64,000 nucleotides of DNA from an uncultured Pelagibacteraceae bacterium (GTDB lineage: Bacteria > Pseudomonadota > Alphaproteobacteria > Pelagibacterales > Pelagibacteraceae): assembly GCA_902625715.1 (NCBI GenBank), contig CACOCP010000005.1, forward strand, positions 17,889 through 81,888, in the 5' to 3' direction. The first letter of the stretch is position 1. Every line of letters starts with the position of its first letter. The notes below the pieces were generated by a model. It saw only the letters and a program-made list of their open reading frames with translations. It was not told the DNA's origin and made no database searches. The translations under genes and the position numbers were made by a program. Shown here in pieces: positions 47,894 through 56,897 of this stretch.

Positions 47894-48911
47894 TTAAAGC
47901 CTCATCTTCTTTAAATCCGTAATACATGTTCATACTCTGCACGGCCTGACCTCCGCCCCCTTTTATAAGATTATCTATTGCAGATAATATTATTAATTTA
48001 TTTTTATTCTTACTATTGCAAATAGATATCAAACAATTATTAGTATTTATAACCTCATTTGTGCTTAGCAAAGAATTAATTTTTTTAATTTTAACAAATT
48101 TACTTTTTTTATAAAATTTACTTAGGTATCGATGTATTTTTTTTGCATCTATATTTTTTTTTAAATCAACATTAATAGTTGTAATAATTCCTCTAAACAT
48201 TGGTGATAGATGAGGGGTAAAATCAAAATAATTTTTTTTTTTTGTATATAAATCTAATTCTTGTTGAATTTCTGAGTTGTGTCTATGATTTGCAATTCCA
48301 TAAGCGCTAAGAGACTCATAAAGATTTTTATTTTTATATTTTTTATGAACATTACGTCCAGCTCCTGAATAACCGGATTTAGAATCTATCACTATGTTTC
48401 TATTCGAAATAAAATTTTTTTGAATTAAAGGTGCCAAAGGCAATAAAATGGAAGTAGGATAACATCCAGGTGAGGATATTACTTTTTGATTTTTGAACTG
48501 ACTTTTTTTTAATTCTGGCAATGAATATATTGAATTTTTAATTAACTTTTGGGCGCTATGTTTAATTTTATACCATTTTAAATATTCATTTTTATTTTTT
48601 AATCTAAAATCTGCTGATAAATCAATGAGTAAGTTTTTGTCTAATAAAAATTTAGACAGTTTTTGAGCTTCACCATTTGGTAATGCTGAAAAAACAACAT
48701 CAACCTCTTTCAATAATTTTTTTTGAAATTTTCTTATAATTGGTAATTTTTTTTTAGATAAAGATTTATCATAAAATGAAATATTTTTACCTACAGAACT
48801 ATTACCACATAAGTATTTGATATTGACTTTTTTATGTCTTGCTAAAATTTTAACTAACTCAATTCCAATATATCCTGTAGATCCACATACCAAAACATTT
48901 AGCTTAGACAT
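47886..48911 (-). CDS. argC: N-acetyl-gamma-glutamyl-phosphate reductase
   Basis: This 341-residue enzyme reduces N-acetylglutamyl phosphate in arginine synthesis. It shows VCGSTGYIGIELVK (NADP binding), the active-site Cys in SSPGCYPTSILLPLAPL, and KGGGGQAVQSMNMYYG near the end. It follows rpsI-rplM on the minus strand, an order shared by other alphaproteobacteria. Confidence 0.95.
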   Translation of the reverse strand: MSKLNVLVCGSTGYIGIELVKILARHKKVNIKYLCGNSSVGKNISFYDKSLSKKKLPIIRKFQKKLLKEVDVVFSALPNGEAQKLSKFLLDKNLLIDLSADFRLKNKNEYLKWYKIKHSAQKLIKNSIYSLPELKKSQFKNQKVISSPGCYPTSILLPLAPLIQKNFISNRNIVIDSKSGYSGAGRNVHKKYKNKNLYESLSAYGIANHRHNSEIQQELDLYTKKKNYFDFTPHLSPMFRGIITTINVDLKKNIDAKKIHRYLSKFYKKSKFVKIKKINSLLSTNEVINTNNCLISICNSKNKNKLIILSAIDNLIKGGGGQAVQSMNMYYGFKEDEALNV

Positions 48912-48944
48912 AAAACAATATAACAGTTGTAATGTAAAATGATA

Positions 48945-49373
48945 TTATCTTTTAGAAAATTGAAAACTTCTTCTAGCTTTTGCTCTACCAGGTTTTTTTC
49001 TCTCCACAGATCTAGAGTCTCTTGTCGTAAGTTTTTCTTTTCTTAATGTAGGTTTAAGATTTTCATCAAATTGAAGGAGTGCTCTTGATATTCCATGAAC
49101 CAATGCCCCTGCCTGACCAGTATGACCACCGCCAACAACTTTTGATTTAACATCGTATTCTGTAGATTGATTGATTATATCGAACGGTCTCATGATTTGC
49201 ATCTTGTGTGATGAGCTTGTGAAATAATCATCTAATGTTTTTCCATTTACATAAATCTTGCCAGTACCTTTCTTTAACCAAACTTTCGCAATAGAAGTTT
49301 TTCTTCTTCCCGTAGCATATTTGCTATCTTTAAAATCTAATTTAATTTTTGGTGTATGATTGGTATTTTCCAT
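48945..49373 (-). CDS. rpsI: Ribosomal protein S9
   Basis: The 142-residue protein has ATGRRKTSIAKVWLKKGTG, GGGHTGQAGALVHGISRAL, and the basic C-terminal tail ending in FSKR that reaches the ribosomal P site. It follows rplM directly, one base apart. Confidence 0.97.
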   Translation of the reverse strand: MENTNHTPKIKLDFKDSKYATGRRKTSIAKVWLKKGTGKIYVNGKTLDDYFTSSSHKMQIMRPFDIINQSTEYDVKSKVVGGGHTGQAGALVHGISRALLQFDENLKPTLRKEKLTTRDSRSVERKKPGRAKARRSFQFSKR

Positions 49374-49374
49374 T

Positions 49375-49833
49375 TCAATTTCTAACTACATTTTTACTAT
49401 TTAATTTTGATAACTCAATTTTTTCTGGATTTTGAGCTTCATGAGGATGATTTGATCCTGTATAAATTTTTAATTTACCTAATTGTTTTTTTGCTAGCGC
49501 TCCACCTGGTAACATTCTTTTCACAGCTAATTTTAAAACCTCACCTGGTTTTGTATCGTGTAATTTTTCAGGGGTAGTTTCTTTGATTCCACCAGGATGC
49601 CCTGTATGTCTAAAGTATTTTTTATCTTGAAATTTATTACCAGTAAATTTTATTAAATCTACATTTTTTACTACTACAAAGTCACCATGGTCCATATGTG
49701 GTGTGAAAGTAGTTTTATTTTTGCCTCTAATTATCTTTGACACTACGGTAGCAATTCTTCCAACAACCGCATCTGTCGCATCTATCTCAAACCATTTTGA
49801 TTGAATATCAGCTTTTTTAACAAATTTTGTCAT
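49375..49833 (-). CDS. rplM: Ribosomal protein L13
   Basis: The 152-residue protein has WFEIDATDAVVGRIA, DFVVVKNVDLIKFTGNK and AVKRMLPGGALAKKQL, all L13 hallmarks. It is the first gene of rplM-rpsI-argC. The best promoter lies so close that the mRNA would have only a few bases before the ATG. Confidence 0.97.
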   Translation of the reverse strand: MTKFVKKADIQSKWFEIDATDAVVGRIATVVSKIIRGKNKTTFTPHMDHGDFVVVKNVDLIKFTGNKFQDKKYFRHTGHPGGIKETTPEKLHDTKPGEVLKLAVKRMLPGGALAKKQLGKLKIYTGSNHPHEAQNPEKIELSKLNSKNVVRN

Positions 49834-49844
49834 GATGTGCGGGA

Positions 49845-49873
49845 TTAATACTTACAAAAACGTTTGTTGTCAA
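49845..49873 (-). promoter_or_regulatory. Sigma70-type promoter for rplM-rpsI
   Basis: On the minus strand a perfect TTGACA (49868-49873) and TATTAA (49845-49850) are separated by exactly 17 bases. The -10 lies 11 bases before the rplM ATG at 49833, implying a leader of about five bases. Confidence 0.6.
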
Positions 49874-49898
49874 TTTATTAGAAGGCAAAAAAGTCTAT

Positions 49899-49904
49899 TA
49901 TAAT
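49899..49904 (+). promoter_or_regulatory. Candidate -10 element for the first sulfhydrylase gene
   Basis: TATAAT is perfect, but no good -35 is visible at standard spacing (TTATTA at best). The predicted start near 49911 gives a leader of about 53 bases that includes a 13-codon frame at 49914-49955 ending within the AGGAG ribosome-binding site. Confidence 0.4.
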
Positions 49905-49963
49905 CGATATTTTATGCTAGTTTCCGAGTTTCAAAGTCTAATTAAAAAATTATAGGAGAATAA

Positions 49964-51295
49964 ATGAGTGATAAAAAAAAAGGTGCTGAGCCTAAAACAT
50001 ATAAATTTGATACTCTAAGCTTACATGCTGGATATCAGCCACATAAAAATGCTGGTTCAAGGCAGGTGCCAATTTATCAAACTACCTCATATTTATTCGA
50101 TGATGTTGATCATGCTGCTGCTCTTTTTAACTTAGAAAGAGGTGGACACATATACAGTAGAATTTCAAATCCAACAGTTGCAGTTCTTGAGGAAAGAGTT
50201 GCTGCGTTAGAGGGTGGTACTGCAGCGCTAGCAACCTCATCCGGCATGAGTGCAATATTTTTAACAATAATGACTTTGTGCCAAGCTGGAGACCATTTAG
50301 TAGTATCATCTCAATTATATGGAGGCACTGTAAATTTATTTAGACTTACTCTTCCTAAATTTGGAATAAAATGCACATTTGTAAAACCAAGAGATACAGA
50401 AGGATTTAAAAAAGCTATTCAAGACAATACTAAAGGCATATTTGGCGAATTAGTTGGTAATCCAGGTAATGAATTGATGAATATGCCTGAGATTGCTAAA
50501 ATTGCTCATGAGGCTGGAATACCTTTAATGGTTGATGCTACTTATCAAACACCTTACTTATGTAAGCCAATTGAACATGGAGCTGATATAGTAGTTCATT
50601 CATTAACTAAATGGATGGCCGGGCATGGATCATCTATGGCTGGTATCTTAGTCGAAGGTGGTAAATTCGATTGGATGCAAAATGATAAATTTCCAACAAT
50701 GACAACACCATACGAGGGATATCATGGACTTTCTTTTGCTGAAGAATTTGGACCTACTGCATTTACAATGAAGGCGAGAGCAGAGGGAATGAGAGATTTT
50801 GGTCCATGTTTAAGTCCTCAAAATGCTTGGAATGTTTTACAAGGAATTGAAACTTTGTCTGTAAGAATGCAAAAACATTGTTCTAATGCAGAAACAATGG
50901 TTGAATATTTATCTGGTCATGAAAGTGTTGCGTGGGTTTCACATCCAAGTGTTCCTGATCATCCTGATCATGAATTAGCAAAAAAATTATTACCTAATGG
51001 GAGAGGATCAATGATAGCATTTGGAATTAAAGGTGGAAAAGAAGCTGGTGAAGCATTTATTAACAACGTAAAACTTGCTTCACATTTAGCAAATGTAGGA
51101 GATACAAGAACACTAGTAATACATCCTGCCTCTGCAACACATTCACAAATGGATGAAGCTACTTTAAAATTTGCTGGGTTGTCTCATGATATGATCAGAT
51201 TATCTGTAGGTATTGAGGATATAGATGATATTAAAAATGACTTTGAAGCAGGATTTAGAGCCGCAAGAAAACCAAGATTAGTTTCAAATCAATGA
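49964..51295 (+). CDS. metY: O-acetylhomoserine sulfhydrylase-type PLP enzyme
   Basis: The 443-residue Cys/Met-metabolism enzyme binds pyridoxal phosphate through Lys216 (VHSLTKWMAGHG), with SRISNPTVAVLEERVAALEGG and SSQLYGGTVNLF as family landmarks. Its length fits MetY, which makes homocysteine from O-acetylhomoserine and sulfide, or methionine directly from methanethiol. A clear AGGAG precedes the ATG. The next gene overlaps by four bases. Confidence 0.88.
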   Translation: MSDKKKGAEPKTYKFDTLSLHAGYQPHKNAGSRQVPIYQTTSYLFDDVDHAAALFNLERGGHIYSRISNPTVAVLEERVAALEGGTAALATSSGMSAIFLTIMTLCQAGDHLVVSSQLYGGTVNLFRLTLPKFGIKCTFVKPRDTEGFKKAIQDNTKGIFGELVGNPGNELMNMPEIAKIAHEAGIPLMVDATYQTPYLCKPIEHGADIVVHSLTKWMAGHGSSMAGILVEGGKFDWMQNDKFPTMTTPYEGYHGLSFAEEFGPTAFTMKARAEGMRDFGPCLSPQNAWNVLQGIETLSVRMQKHCSNAETMVEYLSGHESVAWVSHPSVPDHPDHELAKKLLPNGRGSMIAFGIKGGKEAGEAFINNVKLASHLANVGDTRTLVIHPASATHSQMDEATLKFAGLSHDMIRLSVGIEDIDDIKNDFEAGFRAARKPRLVSNQ

Positions 51296-52113
51296 AATTT
51301 GAGGTAAATGGTTCAGAGGTCTTTGCCTCTACTGGTGGAAGACCTTTTGACAAAAATAAGCCTCTAATAATTTTTGTCCATGGTAGTGGTTTAACTCATA
51401 TGACATGGGTTTTACAAACAAGGTATTTTGCTTTTCACGGATACAGTGTTTTAGCACTAGATATGCCTGGTCACGGCTTATCTGGTGGAGAAAGTTTAAA
51501 ATCAATTGAGGATATGGCAGATTGGGTAAGTAATGTGATAGACTCAGTTGGATATAATGAGGCATCATTGGTGGGTCATTCACAGGGATGTTTAGTTACA
51601 ATGGAATGTGCTTCAAGATATCCTGAAAAAATTAAAACATTAAGTTTAATGGGTGGTGCTGGAGCAATACCTATGAATCCAGAATTATTGTCACTTGCTG
51701 AAAACAATAACCCCAAAGCAGTTGATTTAATGATGGATTGGGCCCATGGCCCCGCAGGACACTTTGGTGGTCATCCTGTTCCTGGACTGTATCATATTAA
51801 TACAGGTGGTATGTTGGCAAAATCCAGAACAATTAAAAATACTCTTGGAGTAGATTTTAGAGCATGTGATAATTATAAAAATGGTTTCGAAGCTGCAAAA
51901 AAAATTAAAATTCCAACCCTATCTATTCTTGCAACAGGAGACAAAATGTGCCCTGTTAAAGAAGGAAAAAAATTAGCTGATTTAATAGATAACAGTAGAG
52001 TAGAAATTATTGATAATTGTGGTCACATGATGCTTCTTGAGGAGGCAGACAGAGTACTTAAGGTGTTAAAACAATTTATATTAGAACATTATCCTGCAAA
52101 AAAATTAAATTAA
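51292..52113 (+). CDS. Alpha/beta-hydrolase
   Basis: The 273-residue protein has the oxyanion HGSG (30-33), nucleophile Ser97 in GHSQG, an Asp near 222 in ATGDKMCPV and His near 244 in NCGHMML, a complete catalytic triad. The substrate is unknown. It is translationally linked to the upstream sulfhydrylase (ATGA) and to the downstream methyltransferase-like gene (one-base overlap), so a role in sulfur-compound metabolism is possible. Confidence 0.85.
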   Translation: MKFEVNGSEVFASTGGRPFDKNKPLIIFVHGSGLTHMTWVLQTRYFAFHGYSVLALDMPGHGLSGGESLKSIEDMADWVSNVIDSVGYNEASLVGHSQGCLVTMECASRYPEKIKTLSLMGGAGAIPMNPELLSLAENNNPKAVDLMMDWAHGPAGHFGGHPVPGLYHINTGGMLAKSRTIKNTLGVDFRACDNYKNGFEAAKKIKIPTLSILATGDKMCPVKEGKKLADLIDNSRVEIIDNCGHMMLLEEADRVLKVLKQFILEHYPAKKLN

Positions 52114-53222
52114 TGAAAAAAAATTTTAGATTCTTCGATAATAGGCAAAAATATCTGCTATTTGTAACAACCACTAACGAAAAAAATAAAATTTCAGATG
52201 CTTTAAAACCTATAGTTCAAAATTTGAAACCAAAATTTCCTGCCCTTAAAATATTTGATGCAGGTATGGGAGATGGATCATTGTTAATGAATGTTATGAG
52301 ACAATGTCATCAAAAAATGCCAAACATACCTCTTTTAGTAAACACAAAAGAAATTAGTATGGAAGATGTAAGATTAGGTCTTGAGAAACTTCCAGATAGA
52401 TTTGTTGAACATAAAAATACTGTCTTTGTAATTTCAAATTTAAATTATGTTGAGTCAACATCACTTAAATCAAATGATGAAAAAAAACAAAAAAAAATGA
52501 ATTGGAAAGTTGTTAAATTAAAAGGTAATTCATCTTTAGATTTTAATATACAATTAAGAAAACTTAATCAGGAATTTTTGAGTAAAAAATGGCAAATTGA
52601 AAGAAATCCTAAAACTGGGAACCCAACATACAAAGAACCATCTGTAATTGTTATTTATAGAAAAGATCAGGAATTTTCATTGAAAAATGTTATCCCGAAA
52701 AAAAATAATGGAAAAACTTATTATGATTTCATTATTGCCTCACAACCTTACAGATCCAGAATTTCAGCTGAAAAAAAAGTAAAATATGTAATTGATCCAA
52801 TGATAAAATCTTTAGATAAAAAAGGGAAATTAGTTGTTGTTCACGCATGTGGTAGAGATCCTGGAAACCAGATAATTAAAAAAATATGGCCTAAAGAAAA
52901 GCCATTCCCATCACTTCACGATTCTATTGTAAAATATATTAAAAATAATACTGATAAAGAATTTTTAAGAGACCTAAAATTTCATAAAAAACAAAAAATT
53001 AAATATATCTTGAGAGCTCTACCAAATGAAATATCAGGAGGTATTGCAACCTCGCTTATATTTTCTGCTTGGAATGCTGCAGTTTATGTTAATCAAATAT
53101 CAGATGAACAAATTATGAAAGCAGAAAGACAAAAAAATTATCAAAAAATTGTTCAACAAATTGTAAATAAATATCAGGGAATATATTTTAATAACGAGTT
53201 ATTTGTTATAGAGAAAAAATAA
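52113..53222 (+). CDS. Methyltransferase-like protein of unknown function
   Basis: The 369-residue protein has a Rossmann-type motif FDAGMGDGSLL (about 48-58) like SAM-binding motif I, then YDFIIASQPY (near 203) and KGKLVVVHACGRDPGNQ, resembling later class I methyltransferase strands. A charged insertion (about 130-180) separates the two halves. I cannot place it in a named family. It is the third gene of a tight set with a sulfhydrylase and a hydrolase. Confidence 0.55.
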   Translation: MKKNFRFFDNRQKYLLFVTTTNEKNKISDALKPIVQNLKPKFPALKIFDAGMGDGSLLMNVMRQCHQKMPNIPLLVNTKEISMEDVRLGLEKLPDRFVEHKNTVFVISNLNYVESTSLKSNDEKKQKKMNWKVVKLKGNSSLDFNIQLRKLNQEFLSKKWQIERNPKTGNPTYKEPSVIVIYRKDQEFSLKNVIPKKNNGKTYYDFIIASQPYRSRISAEKKVKYVIDPMIKSLDKKGKLVVVHACGRDPGNQIIKKIWPKEKPFPSLHDSIVKYIKNNTDKEFLRDLKFHKKQKIKYILRALPNEISGGIATSLIFSAWNAAVYVNQISDEQIMKAERQKNYQKIVQQIVNKYQGIYFNNELFVIEKK

Positions 53223-53377
53223 ATATCATAGTTTCTATTATTAATTGAATCTTAAAATCAAAATCTTTTGTATTTTTAATCAATACTCTTGTTTTTAGTG
53301 GTATTCAGACGAAGACTAAATTTTATCTTGATTGTAAATTCTCATTACAGTTAAATGGTTAAATTAAGGGGGAAATT
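53223..53377 (+). promoter_or_regulatory. 155-base leader of the second sulfhydrylase gene, possible riboswitch
   Basis: The gap is long for this genome. It contains a TTTAGT/ACTAAA stem around a 15-base loop (53294-53320 region) and a purine-rich AAGGGGGAA just before the ATG. SAR11 methionine genes often carry SAM riboswitches (SAM-II, SAM-V), but I could not establish either consensus by eye. Confidence 0.3.
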
Positions 53378-54703
53378 ATGACTAAATCAAAAAATCCAGA
53401 AACAATTGCTCTTCATGGAGGAGATTATAGAAGTGATCCAGCTACAACATCAGTAGCAGTTCCTGTTTACAGAACCACTTCATATCAATTTAATGATACA
53501 AATCATGCAGCAAATTTATTTGCTCTAAAAGAATTTGGTAACATTTATACAAGAATAATGAATCCAACAAACGATGTTCTTGAAAAAAGAGTTGCAGCAT
53601 TAGAGGGTGGTTTGGCTTCCGTAACAGTAGGATCAGGTCAAGCAGCATCAACATTTGCAATAATGAATGTTTGCCAATCAGGAGACAATTTCATTAGTTC
53701 AACTGATTTATATGGAGGAACTGTTAATTTATTTACTCATACTCTCAAAAAATTAGGTATTGAGTGTAGATACGCTGATCCTTCAGATCCAAAAAATTTT
53801 GAAAAACTTATAGATGAAAAAACTAGATGTTTTTATGCTGAAACATTACCAAATCCTTATTTAAGAGTTTTTCCGATCAAAGAAGTTTCAGATATTGGCA
53901 GAAAACATAATATACCATTAATTATGGATAACACAGCAGCTCCAGTTATTTGTAAACCTATAGAACATGGTGCGGCTGTAGTAGTTCACTCACTTACTAA
54001 ATTTATAGGAGGACATGGAACAGTTATTGGTGGTGCTTTGGTAGATGGAGGTAATTTCGACTGGACTGCTGATCCAAAAAGACAGCCATTATTTAATGAA
54101 CCTGATGCAAGTTATGGAGGAGCTAAATGGGGAGAGGTTGTGCCTCAGTTAACTGGTGCAAACGTATCATTTGCAGTAAGGGCCAGAGTATGTTTGTTAA
54201 GAGATTTAGGCGCACCTTTAGCTCCTGATAATGCTTGGGGAATTATTCAAGGACTTGAAACTGCACCTTTAAGAATGAAACAGCACTGTTCAAATGCTCA
54301 AAAGGTTGTTGATTTTTTAACAAAACATAAAAGTGTTGAAAGAGTTATATACCCTACTCTTCATAAAGGTGAAATTGCCGAGAGATCCAAGAAATACTTA
54401 AAAGGAGGCAATGGAGCATTAGTTGGTATTGAAGTAAAAGGTGGAGTTGAGGCTGGTAAAAAATTCATCGAAGCTCTTAAAATGTTTTATCATGTAGCAA
54501 ATATTGGTGATGCAAGAAGTTTAGCGATTCATCCCGCAACAACTACACATAGTCAATTAACAGAGGAAGAATTACTAGCAGCAGGAGTAACACCTGGATA
54601 TGTAAGACTTTCAATAGGAATTGAACATCCTGATGATATTATCGCTGATTTGGATCAAGCATTAGGTGCCTCAGGAAAACCTAGTCTGAAAGCTGTAAGT
54701 TAG
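53378..54703 (+). CDS. Second O-acetyl/O-succinylhomoserine sulfhydrylase-type PLP enzyme
   Basis: The 441-residue paralog of the enzyme at 50 kb binds PLP through Lys208 (VHSLTKFIGGHG), with TRIMNPTNDVLEKRVAALEGG and STDLYGGTVNLF. It may be MetY with different sulfur-donor preference, or MetZ. It has its own leader and ribosome-binding site (AAGGGGG), so it may be regulated separately. It converges with ctaA, overlapping by 23 bases. Confidence 0.87.
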   Translation: MTKSKNPETIALHGGDYRSDPATTSVAVPVYRTTSYQFNDTNHAANLFALKEFGNIYTRIMNPTNDVLEKRVAALEGGLASVTVGSGQAASTFAIMNVCQSGDNFISSTDLYGGTVNLFTHTLKKLGIECRYADPSDPKNFEKLIDEKTRCFYAETLPNPYLRVFPIKEVSDIGRKHNIPLIMDNTAAPVICKPIEHGAAVVVHSLTKFIGGHGTVIGGALVDGGNFDWTADPKRQPLFNEPDASYGGAKWGEVVPQLTGANVSFAVRARVCLLRDLGAPLAPDNAWGIIQGLETAPLRMKQHCSNAQKVVDFLTKHKSVERVIYPTLHKGEIAERSKKYLKGGNGALVGIEVKGGVEAGKKFIEALKMFYHVANIGDARSLAIHPATTTHSQLTEEELLAAGVTPGYVRLSIGIEHPDDIIADLDQALGASGKPSLKAVS

Positions 54704-55715
54704 ATTTTGTATTTATAAAATAAAAATATATACATGCACTTACTAAAAAAATTGAACTTATTTGGTGTACAGATGCAATATATATCTGTGCACCATGCAT
54801 AACTGTTGCAATTCCTAAAATAATCTGAAAAACAATTAAAACACCTAATACATTTACCGATTTATATAAATCATACATCTTTGCTTTATAAATTTTATAA
54901 ACAATAAATAAATAAAAAATTACTATAATGTAAGCTAAGTTTCTGTGAATAAATTGTACTAATGATGGATCGTTAAATGCAGATAATTTAAACAAATTAA
55001 TTATATTATTGTCATCTGGAAAATATGAATTTCCCATTAAAGGCCAAGAATTATAAATTTTGCCTGCGTCCATGCCCGATACAAATGCACCAACTACTAT
55101 TTGAGTAAAAATTAAAATAACAAATAAAAGAGGAATTATAGGATTTAACTTATTTAATGTACTTTTAATGTTTATTAATTTTAAATAATTCCATAAGATT
55201 AATGATAAAATTAAAAAAGCAATCAATAAGTGGACAGACAACCTGTAATGACTTACGTCCACTCTATCGACTAATCCACTGCTTACCATATACCATCCAA
55301 TAAAACCCTGAAAACATATTAATAAGAATATCAAATAATAATTTAGTAGATTTATTAATTTAATTTTAAAAGAAAAATATATTAAAGGAAGTAAAAAACA
55401 TAAACCAATTAATCTTCCAAAAAATCTATGAAACCATTCCCACCAAAAAATTATTTTGAACTCACTAAGAGACATATTATAGTTTTGTAGTTGAAATTCA
55501 GGAATTTTTTTATACGCCTCAAAGTATTCAATCCAAGTAGTCTTACTCACTGGAGGGAAGAAACCTTTAAAAAACTCCCACTCTGTGATTGATAAACCTG
55601 AGTCTGTTAACCTCGTTAAACCACCAATAATTATCATTATAGAAACTAATAAAAACATTACTAGTAACCATTGAGCAATATACGGTCTGTATTTATTGTT
55701 AATTTCAATGTACAT
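54681..55715 (-). CDS. ctaA: Heme A synthase (Cox15/CtaA)
   Basis: The 344-residue eight-helix membrane protein converts heme O to heme A for cytochrome aa3 oxidase. IIIGGLTRLTDSGLSITEWEFFKGFFPP is the Cox15 opening region, EWFHRFFGRLIG and VQFIHRNLAYI carry heme-ligand histidines, and MHGAQIYIASVHQ holds the final one. Confidence 0.94.
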   Translation of the reverse strand: MYIEINNKYRPYIAQWLLVMFLLVSIMIIIGGLTRLTDSGLSITEWEFFKGFFPPVSKTTWIEYFEAYKKIPEFQLQNYNMSLSEFKIIFWWEWFHRFFGRLIGLCFLLPLIYFSFKIKLINLLNYYLIFLLICFQGFIGWYMVSSGLVDRVDVSHYRLSVHLLIAFLILSLILWNYLKLINIKSTLNKLNPIIPLLFVILIFTQIVVGAFVSGMDAGKIYNSWPLMGNSYFPDDNNIINLFKLSAFNDPSLVQFIHRNLAYIIVIFYLFIVYKIYKAKMYDLYKSVNVLGVLIVFQIILGIATVMHGAQIYIASVHQISSIFLVSACIYFYFINTKSNLQLSD

Positions 55716-55758
55716 ACTTATTTAAATATAATATTTATATCAAATTCCAATTGTTGAA

Positions 55759-56049
55759 ATGTCGCCAGAAAATCGAAAAAAACTGAATGCACTTAGAAAA
55801 AGGTTAGATATTTTAGATAATAAATTATTAAGTCTAATAAGTATAAGAAGCAATATAGTCAAGGATGTCCTTAAGCTTAAAAATCACAAAAGTGAAATAG
55901 TTGATAAAAAAAGAATTTCAAAAATTCTTAATAATATAAAAAAAAAATCATTAAAAAAAAGGATTGACCCTAAGATAACCAATCGAATATGGAAAAATAT
56001 GATATTTGCATATATCGATTATGAAAGAAGAAATTTTAAAAAAAAATAA
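55759..56049 (+). CDS. Chorismate mutase, AroQ class
   Basis: The 96-residue all-helical protein reads LNALRKRLDILDNKLLSLISIRSNIV, matching AroQ helix 1 with its conserved Arg and Asp, then VDKKRISKILNN and a third helix. Chorismate mutase makes prephenate for Phe and Tyr. There is no signal peptide. It converges with rpmG without a gap. Confidence 0.85.
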   Translation: MSPENRKKLNALRKRLDILDNKLLSLISIRSNIVKDVLKLKNHKSEIVDKKRISKILNNIKKKSLKKRIDPKITNRIWKNMIFAYIDYERRNFKKK

Positions 56050-56241
56050 TTATTTACTATGTGGTGGAAGTTTTTTTTCAATAAAAACTTCATGTTTTCT
56101 AGTAGCAGGATTATATTTCTTTGCCTTTAGTTTTACTTTCGCTTTTTCACCACCAGCAGGTTTTTTTACATAATAGAAAAATGGACTATCTGGTTTAGCT
56201 TCTGGAACAAGTCTAACCTTTACGTGTGTTTTTTTAGCCAT
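56050..56241 (-). CDS. rpmG: Ribosomal protein L33
   Basis: The 63-residue basic protein is a zinc-free L33: it has no CxxC pairs, and shows the conserved FFYYVKKPAGGEKAKVKLKAKKYNP segment split across strands, with KKYNPATRKH. It lies one base after the merR-type gene on the same strand. Confidence 0.94.
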   Translation of the reverse strand: MAKKTHVKVRLVPEAKPDSPFFYYVKKPAGGEKAKVKLKAKKYNPATRKHEVFIEKKLPPHSK

Positions 56242-56242
56242 T

Positions 56243-56611
56243 TTATTTTTTTATTTCTTTTATCAGTTTAGAAATTTTATTTAGTTTAGTTCTTAAAATA
56301 TTTTTTGTGTTTATAGATATATTAACTGTTTCGTCAAGATCTGTTTCATTATTATCTAGTTGCTTTTTAACCCCTTCAATGGTCATGCCCTTGTCTTTTA
56401 ATAGAAATTTTATATTTTTAATTATTTCTATAGTTTTAACATCATAATATCTCCTATTACCTGCTAAAATTTTTGGTTTAATTTGTTTAAATTCTTTTTC
56501 CCAATACCTCAATGTATGTGTTGATAATGATCCATTTTTTGAGTTAACTAAATTCAGAATTTCAGCAACTTCACTAATTGTTTTATATGCATCGAAGGTT
56601 TTTTTAGTCAT
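56243..56611 (-). CDS. MerR-family transcriptional regulator
   Basis: The 122-residue protein has an N-terminal MerR winged-helix (HTLRYWEKEFKQIKP, GNRRYYDVKTIEII, LLKDKGMTIEGVKKQL) and a short helical tail with no effector domain. This type sits behind ihfA in many alphaproteobacteria and its regulon is not established. It overlaps ihfA by eight bases. Confidence 0.9.
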   Translation of the reverse strand: MTKKTFDAYKTISEVAEILNLVNSKNGSLSTHTLRYWEKEFKQIKPKILAGNRRYYDVKTIEIIKNIKFLLKDKGMTIEGVKKQLDNNETDLDETVNISINTKNILRTKLNKISKLIKEIKK

Positions 56612-56894
56612 TATTTATGTAATTTTTTAATTCTTTTGAAGGTTTGAATAAAACAACTTTTCGTGATGAAATTATTTTAACTTCTTTTGTTTTTGGATTT
56701 CTCCCGATGCGTTCATTTTTATTTCTTAATGAAAACGTACCAAATTTTGCGATCTTCACTTTTTTGTTAGAAATAAGATTTTTTAATATTATTTGAAAAA
56801 CATCCTCAAGTAAATTTTCTGAAATTTTTTTTGAAAACCCGATTTGCATATAAATTGAATTAACAATTTGTTTTTTTGTAAGGTTTATTCTCAT
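56604..56894 (-). CDS. ihfA: Integration host factor subunit alpha
   Basis: The 96-residue HU/IHF protein has FGTFSLRNKNERIGRNPKT, containing the intercalating Pro and the DNA-clamp arm. IHF bends DNA at specific sites with its beta subunit. It starts three bases after the plsX stop; the fabH gene usually found between them is absent here. Confidence 0.92.
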   Translation of the reverse strand: MRINLTKKQIVNSIYMQIGFSKKISENLLEDVFQIILKNLISNKKVKIAKFGTFSLRNKNERIGRNPKTKEVKIISSRKVVLFKPSKELKNYINND

Positions 56895-56897
56895 TGA

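Noticed and set aside
53223..53377. Firm SAM-II riboswitch call
   Set aside because: The conserved UUUAACC and AUAAAUGUAGCUAAAAAGG blocks of SAM-II could not be found, so it is kept only as a candidate leader.
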